The notes: generated from the sequence alone by a model not told the origin. 10,819 bases of DNA from Candidatus Taylorbacteria bacterium RIFCSPHIGHO2_02_FULL_46_13 (GCA_001821015.1 MHRQ01000007.1:1-10819); one strand, 5' to 3'; positions 1 through 6,026 are shown, numbered from the stretch's first letter. Translations and numbers: made by a program.

Positions 1-89
1 CCACTTGTCCGTGGTATGATTACAAAAAAATTATTGGTTAATTGAGTGTTCGGATTGGGGGCTCCGGGTAGGTAGCAAAACTAGTCAAT

Positions 90-118
90 ATTATAGGACA
101 ATCCAGTTAAATTGTCAA
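90..118 (-). promoter_or_regulatory. Perfect consensus sigma70-type promoter reading out of the left edge
   Basis: On the minus strand the -35 box TTGACA (118-113) and the -10 box TATAAT (95-90) are both perfect, separated by exactly 17 bases. The TGA stop codon of the recombinase gene is embedded in the -35 box. Transcription would start near position 83 and run leftwards. The remaining 80 bases hold no recognisable gene, so the product lies mostly outside the window. A consensus this exact is typical of stable-RNA or other highly expressed genes; that is inference. No other promoter in the window matches this well. Confidence 0.75.
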
Positions 119-1044
119 CCCCTTCCGCGCCTTCTACTGTGAAAGGCTTTATGCACTTCGCCGAGGTGTTTGTCGGTAACATGCGTATAAATCTGCGTAG
201 TTACAATATTCGCATGCCCCAAAAGCGCCTGAACACTCCGTAAATCGGCCCCATTTGAGAGTAAATCAGTGGCAAAACTATGACGAATGACATGAGGGGT
301 TACTTTTTTTGAGATACCCGCCTTTATTGCATAGTATTTGATGAGCCTTTCTACAGAGCGGGGAGTGAGGCGGAGGGTTTTGTCCTTACCCTCGGCGAGC
401 TTTTGTGGGCTTTTACCTAGCTGAACAAACAAAGCATCATCCATATCAGTGCGTTTAGCCAGATACTTTTTGACTGCATCTCGCGCGGTATGGGACAAAA
501 ATACCACGCGCACTTTTTCACCTTTGCCGCGCACTGAAAACTCATCGCGTTCAAAATCAATCTCGCGCGAGAGGGAACAAAGCTCTGAAACACGAAGGCC
601 TGTAGAGAAAAAAAGCTCTAATATGGCTCTATCGCGGAGGATTCTGACCGTATCTCCCCATGGAGCCTTAAGAAGTCGTTCTAGTTCATCGCTAGAAATA
701 AGGTCCAAGGAGCGTTCGGGGACTTTCGCAAGTTCTATGCGATCCGGGGGCAAGGAAGTGATGCCGCGACGCATCAGAAATTTCAGAAAGACACGCAGAG
801 CTATTAAATAATAGTTTTGTGTCTTCTTTTTAAGCGTGCCTGAGGGGGCGGGTTGTCGGTTGAGCCACAGTCGGAAGGAGCGTATGGCTTCTTCAGTGAT
901 TGCTTTGGGGTTTTTGATTCTAGAATACTCAAAAAAACGCGATAAATAACGATCGTAGTTCTCAACAGTTTTTAAACTGCGGCCTTTTTCAATTTCTACA
1001 TATTCTAGGAATTCCTGTTTTATTTTGTCCATTTCGCTTGCCAT
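115..1044 (-). CDS. Xer-type tyrosine recombinase (XerC/XerD-like)
   Basis: Site-specific DNA recombinase of the phage-integrase family; the cellular Xer members resolve chromosome dimers at dif sites. The N-terminal SAM-like core-binding domain (about 10-90) contains the FLEYVEIEKGRSLKTVENY stretch; the catalytic domain (about 105-300) carries the full set: Arg151 in TGLRVSEL, Lys174 in GKGEKVR, His251 and Arg254 in PHVIRHSF, His277 in LLGHA and the nucleophile Tyr286 in QIYTHV. At 309 residues it fits XerC/D (about 295-310) better than larger phage integrases. An ATG at 1080 would add 12 residues, but an extended -10 box (1067-1075) overlaps that extension, so I prefer the ATG at 1044; 1032 is also possible. 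None has a Shine-Dalgarno site. It stands alone, divergent from the rpsO region. XerC versus XerD, or a mobile-element integrase, cannot be settled from the sequence; no tRNA or att repeat is visible beside it. Confidence 0.9.
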   Translation of the reverse strand: MASEMDKIKQEFLEYVEIEKGRSLKTVENYDRYLSRFFEYSRIKNPKAITEEAIRSFRLWLNRQPAPSGTLKKKTQNYYLIALRVFLKFLMRRGITSLPPDRIELAKVPERSLDLISSDELERLLKAPWGDTVRILRDRAILELFFSTGLRVSELCSLSREIDFERDEFSVRGKGEKVRVVFLSHTARDAVKKYLAKRTDMDDALFVQLGKSPQKLAEGKDKTLRLTPRSVERLIKYYAIKAGISKKVTPHVIRHSFATDLLSNGADLRSVQALLGHANIVTTQIYTHVTDKHLGEVHKAFHSRRRGRG

Positions 1045-1066
1045 TTGATTTGCTACGTCGCACAAT

Positions 1067-1075
1067 ATTTTACCA
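1067..1075 (-). promoter_or_regulatory. Candidate extended -10 promoter for the Xer gene
   Basis: On the minus strand the sequence reads TGG-TAAAAT, an extended -10 box. No good -35 box lies upstream. Transcription would start near 1060, about 16 bases before the ATG at 1044. If used, it excludes the ATG at 1080 as the start codon. Confidence 0.35.
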
Positions 1076-1102
1076 TACATGACATTAAAACCATCTAAAC
1101 AT

Positions 1103-1130
1103 TTGACAAAAATCTTATATAGGTTAGTAT
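1103..1130 (+). promoter_or_regulatory. Promoter of the structured RNA upstream of rpsO
   Basis: A perfect -35 box TTGACA (1103-1108) is followed after 16 bases by the -10 box TAGTAT (1125-1130), four of six matches. Transcription would begin near 1137 and enter the structured RNA, ending at its intrinsic terminator or continuing into rpsO. Confidence 0.6.
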
Positions 1131-1136
1131 ATCAAA

Positions 1137-1257
1137 CAAGCCCCTGTGAATTTAGTCACCGGAATTAAAACCTTTATATAAGGTTCAGCCCACTTAGGGC
1201 GGTACAGGAGCGAAAGGGAGGGCATCGGCTTCTACAGCCGCGGTCCTCCTAGTTTTT
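1137..1257 (+). ncRNA. Structured RNA upstream of rpsO: S15-type leader or independent small RNA
   Basis: About 120 bases bounded by a promoter and an intrinsic terminator. By eye the 5' part folds as a three-way junction: a closing stem CCTGT (1143-1147)/ACAGG (1204-1208), a hairpin AACCTT (1169-1174)/AAGGTT (1180-1185), and a hairpin GCCC (1188-1191)/GGGC (1197-1200). The 3' part is a long terminator hairpin. It is known that S15 represses its own mRNA in several bacterial phyla through unrelated leader structures, often junctions that mimic the 16S binding site. Position directly before rpsO makes an autoregulatory attenuator plausible. Against that, rpsO has its own promoter after the terminator, so this could be a free-standing small RNA. 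It does not match SRP RNA, 6S RNA, tmRNA or RNase P RNA features that I know. Confidence 0.5.
1216..1257 (+). terminator. Intrinsic terminator/attenuator between the leader RNA and rpsO
   Basis: An outer stem of eight pairs joins 1216-1223 to 1243-1250 (two G-U pairs). A 2x2 internal loop leads to an inner five-pair stem CGGCT (1226-1230)/AGCCG (1236-1240) with loop TCTAC. It is followed by AG and five T (1253-1257). It reads in the plus direction only, as no T run follows on the minus strand. Confidence 0.7.
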
Positions 1258-1263
1258 AAAGAC

Positions 1264-1292
1264 TTGCAAAATATAGTCTTTCGTGCTATTCT
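1264..1292 (+). promoter_or_regulatory. Proximal promoter of rpsO
   Basis: TTGCAA (1264-1269), 17 bases, then TATTCT (1287-1292). The predicted start of transcription is 1299-1300, only two or three bases before the rpsO ATG at 1302, so the message would be leaderless or nearly so. This fits the lack of a Shine-Dalgarno site before rpsO. Confidence 0.55.
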
Positions 1293-1301
1293 GCCTGTAT
1301 C

Positions 1302-1574
1302 ATGCTTACAAAGACAAAGAAACAGAGAGTTATAAAAGAAGCGGGGACTCATGAAAAAGATACCGGATCTCCTGAAGTACAAGTGTCTATTTTGACGCGG
1401 CGTATTGAAGAGCTCGCGGGACATCTCAAAAAACACCTCAAAGATAAACATTCCAGACGTGGATTGCTCGCCATGGTGGCAAACCGTCAGAAACATTTGC
1501 GCTATTTGAAGAAAAAGAACCCAAAACGATACGGTGCGCTGCTTCGCAAGTTGGAACTTAAAAAGAAAGCTTAA
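1302..1574 (+). CDS. rpsO: 30S ribosomal protein S15
   Basis: S15 is a primary 16S rRNA-binding protein of the small-subunit platform and also contributes to an inter-subunit bridge. The 90 residues match the family length (about 89). The signature GTHEKDTGSPEVQVSILTRR (residues 15-34) and the later KDKHSRRGLLAMV and LRYLKKKNPKRYGALLRKL stretches are the family's most conserved parts. The protein is very basic, as expected. The only start is the ATG at 1302, without a Shine-Dalgarno site and immediately after a -10 box. A terminator-bearing RNA lies upstream. The stop codon sits inside the first unit of a heptamer repeat array, so the last codons are part of that repeat. No terminator separates it from the NYN gene 99 bases downstream, so some co-transcription is likely. 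Confidence 0.97.
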   Translation: MLTKTKKQRVIKEAGTHEKDTGSPEVQVSILTRRIEELAGHLKKHLKDKHSRRGLLAMVANRQKHLRYLKKKNPKRYGALLRKLELKKKA

Positions 1575-1600
1575 CGCTTTGGGCTTAGAGCTTAAAGCTT
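1569..1600 (+). repeat. Heptamer array A1 (five GCTT units, 7-bp period)
   Basis: GCTT begins at 1569, 1576, 1583, 1590 and 1597, exactly seven bases apart. The first unit overlaps the last sense codon and stop of rpsO. The last unit opens an eight-pair hairpin, GCTTCACG (1597-1604)/CGTGAAGC (1610-1617), loop AGAAA. That hairpin lacks a T run on the plus strand, so it is not a clear terminator. Part of the array, GCTTAGAGCTTA (1583-1594), has a perfect 12-base inverted copy at 1637-1648. Confidence 0.8.
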
Positions 1601-1637
1601 CACGAGAAACGTGAAGCAAAAAGTGCTATGCTACTCT

Positions 1638-1662
1638 AAGCTCTAAGCATTTAGCACTAAGC
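1638..1662 (-). repeat. Inverted heptamer array A2 in the NYN-gene promoter region
   Basis: AAGC (GCTT on the minus strand) starts at 1638, 1645 and 1659, with a variant TAGC at 1652, all seven bases apart. The array sits where the -35 region of the NYN gene should be. A -10-like TATTTT (1663-1668) follows directly, five bases before the ATG. An AGTGCTA (1622-1628)/TAGCACT (1652-1658) dyad also spans it. It may be a regulatory site, but only the repeat itself is directly seen. Confidence 0.7.
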
Positions 1663-1673
1663 TATTTTTATAT

Positions 1674-2189
1674 ATGTCAGTCATAAAACACAAAGAACAA
1701 CGGGTTGGGATTTTTATAGATACGCAGAATCTCTATCACAGCGCAAAGAACCTGTATCACGCACGCGTGAATTTCGGGCAAGTGGTTAAAGATGCCTTGG
1801 AAGGAAGACACCTTATTCGCGCCGTCGCGTATGTAATCTCTACCGAAAGCGGAGAAGAGAAAAGCTTTTTTGAAGCGCTTGAAAAAGTAGGGATTGAAAC
1901 CAAAACAAAAGACTTACAAATTTTCGCCGGCGGATCAAAAAAGGCCGACTGGGATGTCGGGCTTGCGGTGGACGCGATTAAACTCGCGCCTAAGCTAGAC
2001 GCTATCATCATCGTATCCGGAGACGGAGATTTCGTACCGCTTATAGAATATTTGCGCGAGAACCAAGGATGCCAGGTGGAAGTAGTGGCGTTTGGAAAAT
2101 CTACGTCTGCAAAACTTATTGAAGCAACCGACCACTTTACCGACTTGGATGAAAATCCGAGAAAGTATTTGCTCGGGGGGAGGAAATAA
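1674..2189 (+). CDS. NYN-domain protein (LabA/DUF88 type), putative ribonuclease
   Basis: NYN domains are PIN-like, metal-dependent nuclease folds; several members cleave RNA. At 171 residues the protein is little more than the domain. The acidic residues expected in the active site are present: Asp16 and Asn19 in FIDTQNL, Asp94 and Asp100 in DWDVGLAVDAIKL, and Asp117 and Asp119 in VSGDGDFVPLI. A later VEVVAFGKSTSAKLIEATD stretch is typical of the LabA branch. There is no signal peptide or membrane segment, so it is cytosolic. The ATG at 1674 has no Shine-Dalgarno site, but TATTTT five bases upstream suggests a leaderless message. It lies 99 bases after rpsO, and inverted heptamer arrays flank it: one 11 bases before the start, one 6 bases after the stop. 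The RNA target is unknown; the neighbourhood of S15 and PNPase fits RNA metabolism. Confidence 0.88.
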   Translation: MSVIKHKEQRVGIFIDTQNLYHSAKNLYHARVNFGQVVKDALEGRHLIRAVAYVISTESGEEKSFFEALEKVGIETKTKDLQIFAGGSKKADWDVGLAVDAIKLAPKLDAIIIVSGDGDFVPLIEYLRENQGCQVEVVAFGKSTSAKLIEATDHFTDLDENPRKYLLGGRK

Positions 2190-2195
2190 TTCAAA

Positions 2196-2269
2196 GCTTT
2201 TGGCTTAGGGCTTGAGGCTTAGAGCTTTCAGATATCATTTGTTTCTTTGTTATGATATATCGTAACAAA
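2196..2269 (+). repeat. Composite repeat B: five GCTT heptamers plus hairpin
   Basis: GCTT begins at 2196, 2203, 2210, 2217 and 2224, exactly seven bases apart, starting six bases after the NYN stop codon. After 18 bases comes a 24-base dyad, TTTGTTATGATA (2246-2257)/TATCGTAACAAA (2258-2269). It has one T/G mismatch, which would be a wobble pair in RNA. The same order of heptamers and a related hairpin recurs at 9331-9405 on the other strand. Confidence 0.8.
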
Positions 2270-2302
2270 TACAGTTTGATAGTTGAAGTTTTGAAGTATA
2301 GA

Positions 2303-2340
2303 AAAAAGCGGCGCCGAGAAATCGGTGCCGCTTTTTGTTT
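2303..2340. terminator. Strong bidirectional intrinsic terminator
   Basis: A ten-pair GC-rich stem GCGGCGCCGA (2308-2317)/TCGGTGCCGC (2322-2331) closes a GAAA tetraloop. Five T follow on the plus strand (2332-2336), and six A precede it (2302-2307), giving six T on the minus strand. It can end both the rpsO-NYN transcript and the convergent small gene at 2361. A second, weaker hairpin with arms GTTTAGG (2337-2343)/CCTAAAC (2360-2366) overlaps the stop of that gene. Confidence 0.9.
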
Positions 2341-2360
2341 AGGCAATAAGGTCTTATAAC

Positions 2361-2597
2361 CTAAACAACCACGACGTTGAAATTTTCTTGTCCACTAGCC
2401 AGAGCTTCAAGAAGCGGCAGATACTTTTCTGGATGCATACGGAACAATGGCCTGTCGAGTAATTTAACTCCAATCCTCTGGGCCTCAAACATCACCGGAC
2501 CAAATGCCAGCTCAACTACAATGACCACCGGCATTTTAGGTTTGTTTGTTTTCACAAACTCAGCTAGTTTTTCACCGCTATCCTCCAATCGCCCCAT
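2361..2597 (-). CDS. Small protein of unknown function (78 residues)
   Basis: I do not recognise the family. The reading frame continues upstream to a TTG at 2687 (108 codons), but a promoter-like pair TTGACA-16-TAAAAT lies over those first codons, and the first ATG is at 2597, so I chose it. The product has an N-terminal helix-like part (EKLAEFVKTNKPK), a hydrophobic beta-like stretch (MPVVIVVELAFGPVMFEA, about 22-39), then RIGVKLLDRPLFRMHPEKYLPLLEALA and a hydrophobic end NVVVV. The alternation suggests a small soluble alpha/beta protein. Support for a real gene: no overlap with another gene, a candidate promoter, and a convergent terminator that also works in its direction. There is no good Shine-Dalgarno site. 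Confidence 0.5.
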   Translation of the reverse strand: MGRLEDSGEKLAEFVKTNKPKMPVVIVVELAFGPVMFEAQRIGVKLLDRPLFRMHPEKYLPLLEALASGQENFNVVVV

Positions 2598-2659
2598 ACC
2601 TGTATCTGAAAGAACTTGCCTTTGTCTGCTTGATTGCAGAGGGATCAAAAGCTGGAACA

Positions 2660-2687
2660 ATTTTACATAGAGATTCAAATTTGTCAA
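2660..2687 (-). promoter_or_regulatory. Candidate promoter for the small unknown gene
   Basis: On the minus strand, TTGACA (2687-2682), 16 bases, then TAAAAT (2665-2660; five of six). Transcription would start near 2652, about 55 bases before the ATG at 2597. A dyad AGTGT (2695-2699)/ACACT (2706-2710) lies just upstream and could be an operator. Confidence 0.5.
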
Positions 2688-2758
2688 ATACGGGAGTGTC
2701 GTGCTACACTAACTGCGGTTAAAAGTTAATAGATAATCGTCGCCCTCGGATAGATAGC

Positions 2759-2784
2759 TTTCAATTCGCCCACGCAAATTGAAA
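2759..2784. promoter_or_regulatory. Inverted repeat in the pnp leader
   Basis: TTTCAATT (2759-2766) and AATTGAAA (2777-2784) are perfect eight-base inverted copies around a ten-base centre, 28 bases before the pnp start. It could be an mRNA hairpin or a protein-binding site. In Proteobacteria pnp mRNA is controlled through a leader stem cut by RNase III, which makes the position suggestive; there is no direct evidence here. A GATAAT (2732-2737) upstream may be the -10 box, without a clear -35 box. Confidence 0.4.
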
Positions 2785-2811
2785 CCTAAAATTCGGGGGT
2801 GAAAAACCCAT

Positions 2812-4983
2812 ATGACTAAGAAAGAATTCTCGGTAGAGATCGGGGGCAAAACCCTGATCGCTCAATTTACGGACCTTGCTGAACAGGCAACGGGATCGTG
2901 TATTGTTAAATACGGCAACACCACAGTCCTTGCGACTGCGGTGATGTCTCATGCCGAGCGTGACGGCGATTGGTTCCCACTGACAGTTGACTATGAAGAA
3001 CGTTTTTACGCAGCTGGAAAAATTCTAGGTTCGCGGTTTATTCGCCGTGAAGGACGGCCGACGGAGGAGGCCGTGCTTTCAGGACGCATTGTGGACCGCA
3101 CGATCCGACCGCTCTTTGATAACCGTATGAGAAATGAGGTGCAGGTAGTCGTCACGGTACTCTCCATCGCCGAAGACGACCCGGATATGCTCGGGGTCAT
3201 TGCCAGCTCGCTCGCGCTCGCCACCTCAGAAATCCCATGGAATGGACCGGTGTCAGCGGTGAGACTTGGAAAAAGGAAAGGGGACAACAATTTCATTATT
3301 AATCCTTCCTACACGGACCGAAACGCAGAAGATGCAGATTTGGATTTGCTGATGTGCGGCACAGATGGACTCGTAAACATGATTGAGGTGGGTAGCAAAG
3401 AGGTTTCTGAAAGCGTCCTTGTATCGGGGTTGGAAGAGGGGCTTACCATCATAGAAAAACTGCAAAAATTCCAAGCACAGATTGTAAAAGAAATAGGAAA
3501 TGCGAAGAAGAAAATGGAATTCCCCGAAACACCAAAAGAGGTCAAGGAGCTTTTTGCGGAAATGATAACGCCAAAGTTTTTTGACGCGATATTCAAAGGT
3601 CCCGGCAAGCATGCCATCTCAATCATCAAAGACGAATGGATGAACAAGTTTGCAGAAAAATATCCTGACATGGATAAAACATTCGCAGACACATATTTTG
3701 AGGAAGAGCTCAATAATCTCGTACACACAGAGGCAATAGAGAACGGGCGCCGAGCCGACGGACGCGGGCTGGATGAACTACGACCTCTGTACGCCCAAGC
3801 GGGCGGGGTCTCACCTATAATTCACGGCTCTGGAATCTTTTATCGTGGGGGTACGCACGTTTTTTCCGCGCTTACCTTGGGCGGCCCCGGCGAATCAATG
3901 GTGGTTGACGGCATGGAAGTGCAAGGAAAGAAACGCTTCATGCATCACTACAATTTCCCGCCGTTTTCGGTCGGCGAGACCGGCCGAATGGGCGGTATGA
4001 ACCGACGCATGATTGGCCACGGCGCGCTCGCGGAAAAAGCACTGACGGCAGTACTACCCCCTAAAGAAACGTTCCCGTACACCATACGTATTGTTTCTGA
4101 AGCGTTCGCCTCAAATGGTTCTACCTCTATGGCAAGCGTCTGCGGCAGCGCCCTCGCGCTTATGGACGCAGGCGTTCCTATCACCAGAGCTGTCGCCGGC
4201 ATCGCATCGGGACTGATGATTGAGTCGCCCAAAAAATACAAAGTGCTTACGGATATCCAAGGACCTGAAGATCATCATGGAGACATGGATTTTAAAGTCG
4301 CGGGTACCAGTGTCGGCGTCACGGCTGTGCAGATGGATGTAAAAATCGCGGGAGTAAGCGTTCACATCCTCACCGAGGCACTGGAAAAAGCAAAATCCGC
4401 GCGATTGCGAATCCTTGAGGTGATGGAAAAAGAACTTGCGGCACCACGACCGGATATCAGCCCTAACGCGCCAAAAATTCTTTCTATTAAAATAAAAGTT
4501 GATCAGATCGGACTGGTTATCGGTGGCGGAGGCAAGACGATAAACGGCATTATGGAAAAGACCGGCGCCGAAATTGATATTGAAGACGATGGGATGGTAT
4601 TCGTGACCGGTAAAAATGGCGCGGCAGAAGCGGCACTTGAGATCATTGCGGGGATGACACGAGAATACCTACCTGGTGAACGTTTTGACGGAGAAGTAAC
4701 GCGACTGATGGACTTCGGCGCATTTGTAAAAATCGGCTACAACGCAGAAGGGCTCGTTCACATTTCTGAACTTGCACCATGGCGGGTAAATAAAGTAACT
4801 GATCTGGTTAAAGAAGGTGACATCGTGCCCGTGATGGTTCGCGAAGTGGATGAAAAGGGAAGACTTAATCTTTCTATCAAGGCTGCAAACCCGACCTTCT
4901 TCAAACGACCAGCCGGAGCGACTGACAGCGAGGGCGGGGGCGATCGTCGCTCGCCTCGGCCTCCACATCACAAGCGCTATTAA
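2812..4983 (+). CDS. pnp: Polyribonucleotide nucleotidyltransferase (PNPase)
   Basis: PNPase is a trimeric 3'-to-5' exoribonuclease that degrades RNA by phosphorolysis to nucleoside diphosphates and can run in reverse as a polymerase. The 723 residues cover the whole family architecture: first RNase PH core (about 5-145, with SRFIRREGRPTEE at 75-86), helical linker (about 240-305), second RNase PH core (about 315-540), KH domain (about 555-615, GXXG loop as GGGG at 571-574) and S1 domain (about 625-690). Catalytic acids are present in PEDHHGDMDF (Asp487, Asp491). The second core has RGGTH where E. coli has RGETQ, and NRRM where it has KRRE. The C-terminal tail (694-723) is low-complexity, Gly/Arg/His-rich and probably disordered. 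The ATG follows GGGGGTG (2795-2801), which can pair fully with anti-Shine-Dalgarno if one G-U is allowed, at ten bases. Confidence 0.97.
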   Translation: MTKKEFSVEIGGKTLIAQFTDLAEQATGSCIVKYGNTTVLATAVMSHAERDGDWFPLTVDYEERFYAAGKILGSRFIRREGRPTEEAVLSGRIVDRTIRPLFDNRMRNEVQVVVTVLSIAEDDPDMLGVIASSLALATSEIPWNGPVSAVRLGKRKGDNNFIINPSYTDRNAEDADLDLLMCGTDGLVNMIEVGSKEVSESVLVSGLEEGLTIIEKLQKFQAQIVKEIGNAKKKMEFPETPKEVKELFAEMITPKFFDAIFKGPGKHAISIIKDEWMNKFAEKYPDMDKTFADTYFEEELNNLVHTEAIENGRRADGRGLDELRPLYAQAGGVSPIIHGSGIFYRGGTHVFSALTLGGPGESMVVDGMEVQGKKRFMHHYNFPPFSVGETGRMGGMNRRMIGHGALAEKALTAVLPPKETFPYTIRIVSEAFASNGSTSMASVCGSALALMDAGVPITRAVAGIASGLMIESPKKYKVLTDIQGPEDHHGDMDFKVAGTSVGVTAVQMDVKIAGVSVHILTEALEKAKSARLRILEVMEKELAAPRPDISPNAPKILSIKIKVDQIGLVIGGGGKTINGIMEKTGAEIDIEDDGMVFVTGKNGAAEAALEIIAGMTREYLPGERFDGEVTRLMDFGAFVKIGYNAEGLVHISELAPWRVNKVTDLVKEGDIVPVMVREVDEKGRLNLSIKAANPTFFKRPAGATDSEGGGDRRSPRPPHHKRY

Positions 4984-5011
4984 AGATTCTCAATACGATA
5001 CAAGTCAGACT

Positions 5012-5040
5012 TTCTGACGGGCGCGTAAATGCGCTATTAT
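5012..5040 (+). promoter_or_regulatory. Promoter of the membrane-protein gene, nearly leaderless
   Basis: The -10 box TATTAT (5035-5040) lies seven bases before the ATG at 5048; the -35 region TTCTGA (5012-5017) at 17 bases is weak. Transcription should begin at or next to the start codon. A perfect dyad GTCAGA (5004-5009)/TCTGAC (5013-5018) overlaps the -35 region, and GCGC (5021-5024)/GCGC (5031-5034) lies in the spacer. Neither hairpin has a T run, so these look more like operator sites than a pnp terminator. Confidence 0.45.
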
Positions 5041-5047
5041 ATAGCCT

Positions 5048-5992
5048 ATGGCAGAAACGCCTCCTAATTCAAAAGACCAGGGTCAACCAGAGCAGGTAAA
5101 AGCCTTGCGCACCTTTGAAAGTGATGTGGCAGAAATACTGAAAACGCAGAATACGAGTGCGGCACAAATCGTGATTGCTGAACAAGCAAAACCTAAAGAA
5201 GAACACATACAGACCGTCATCCCGCAAGAGCCACCGCGTTATCCAGGCTTAAAAAATATGCTTCTGCTTACGACCGGAATCCTGTTGATCTCCGGAGCAC
5301 TGGTTTTTGTCGCCTATCTGTTCTTCAAGCCATCAGCGCCCCCCGAAACTCCGGTAACCTCTACGGGGCAGGCGATTATCAGTATAGATACGCAAAAAGT
5401 AATAGACATAACCAACCTCACTCCAAAACAGGTGGTGGAAGCAATCAAAAAGGAGCGCGACGGTGCCAGTGTGCGGCTGAATGCAATTGAAGTAATTATC
5501 TTGACCGAGAAAGACGGCGCGGGAAATATCCGAGCCCTAGACACAAAGACATTCCTGGAAAAGATTACGCCAAGCATACCGGCCATGCTTATTCGAACCC
5601 TCGACCCATCATACGTATTTGGTCTCGTTGGTTTTGACGGGAATCAGCCCTTTATAATACTCCACACCAACTCTTATGAACGTGCCTATGATGGGATGCT
5701 TTCTGGGGAGGCTGACCTCTACCGAGAGGCTGGCAGTATTTTTGTAACGGGAGGTGGTTTGCTCCCGGGCCTTTCAACGTCTAGTAGCGTGTACTTTGGT
5801 ACCGATCCGAACAAGCAATTGTTCCACGATATGGTTATTAAAAACATTGATACTCGCGTGGTAAAAAACACCCAGGGAGATATTATTTTCCTCTATTCAT
5901 TCCCCAACGAATCAACCATTGTCATCACGTCCAATGCTAAAACGTTCAATCAGATTATAGATAAGCTGAAACGAGCTAACCTGGTCAAATAG
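5048..5992 (+). CDS. Single-pass membrane protein of unknown function
   Basis: The first 65 residues are hydrophilic and probably cytoplasmic, with a conserved-looking stretch LRTFESDVAEILKTQNTSA (20-38). One transmembrane helix follows at about 69-93 (MLLLTTGILLISGALVFVAYLF core), then a Pro-rich linker and an extracytoplasmic domain of about 210 residues with several beta-like segments (for example QAIISIDTQKVIDITNL, YVFGLVGFDGNQPFIIL, GDIIFLYSFPNESTIVITS). There is no cleavable signal peptide, cysteine pair or enzymatic motif that I recognise. The N-terminal stretch resembles a pattern I associate with hypothetical membrane proteins of Patescibacteria; this is recollection, not a search. 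No Shine-Dalgarno site, but TATTAT seven bases before the ATG. It sits 64 bases after pnp and probably has its own promoter. Confidence 0.85.
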   Translation: MAETPPNSKDQGQPEQVKALRTFESDVAEILKTQNTSAAQIVIAEQAKPKEEHIQTVIPQEPPRYPGLKNMLLLTTGILLISGALVFVAYLFFKPSAPPETPVTSTGQAIISIDTQKVIDITNLTPKQVVEAIKKERDGASVRLNAIEVIILTEKDGAGNIRALDTKTFLEKITPSIPAMLIRTLDPSYVFGLVGFDGNQPFIILHTNSYERAYDGMLSGEADLYREAGSIFVTGGGLLPGLSTSSSVYFGTDPNKQLFHDMVIKNIDTRVVKNTQGDIIFLYSFPNESTIVITSNAKTFNQIIDKLKRANLVK

Positions 5993-5998
5993 CAACAT

Positions 5999-6026
5999 TG
6001 TTGCCAATACCTACTTCTGTTATCAT
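5999..6026 (+). promoter_or_regulatory. Candidate promoter of the DksA-like gene, with a dyad
   Basis: TTGTTG (5999-6004), 16 bases, then an extended -10 box TGT-TATCAT (6018-6026). Transcription would start near 6033, about 43 bases before the ATG at 6076. A dyad TGTTAT (6018-6023)/ATAACA (6034-6039) overlaps the -10 box and the start point, as an operator would. Confidence 0.45.

Noticed and set aside
115..1044. Xer gene as integrase of an integrated element
   Set aside because: No tRNA, attachment-site repeat, excisionase or phage gene nearby, and the size fits a housekeeping Xer protein.
1183..1192. GGTTCAGCCC, resembling a tRNA T-arm
   Set aside because: No acceptor stem, anticodon arm or CCA context could be built around it; it belongs to the junction of the rpsO upstream RNA.
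1569..1662. Heptamer arrays as a CRISPR or coding repeat
   Set aside because: The period is 7 bases with no spacers, and the arrays lie outside reading frames apart from the final codon of rpsO.
3006..4971. Minus-strand ORFs opposite pnp
   Set aside because: The plus strand is fully explained by an intact 723-codon PNPase; the antisense frames show no family features.
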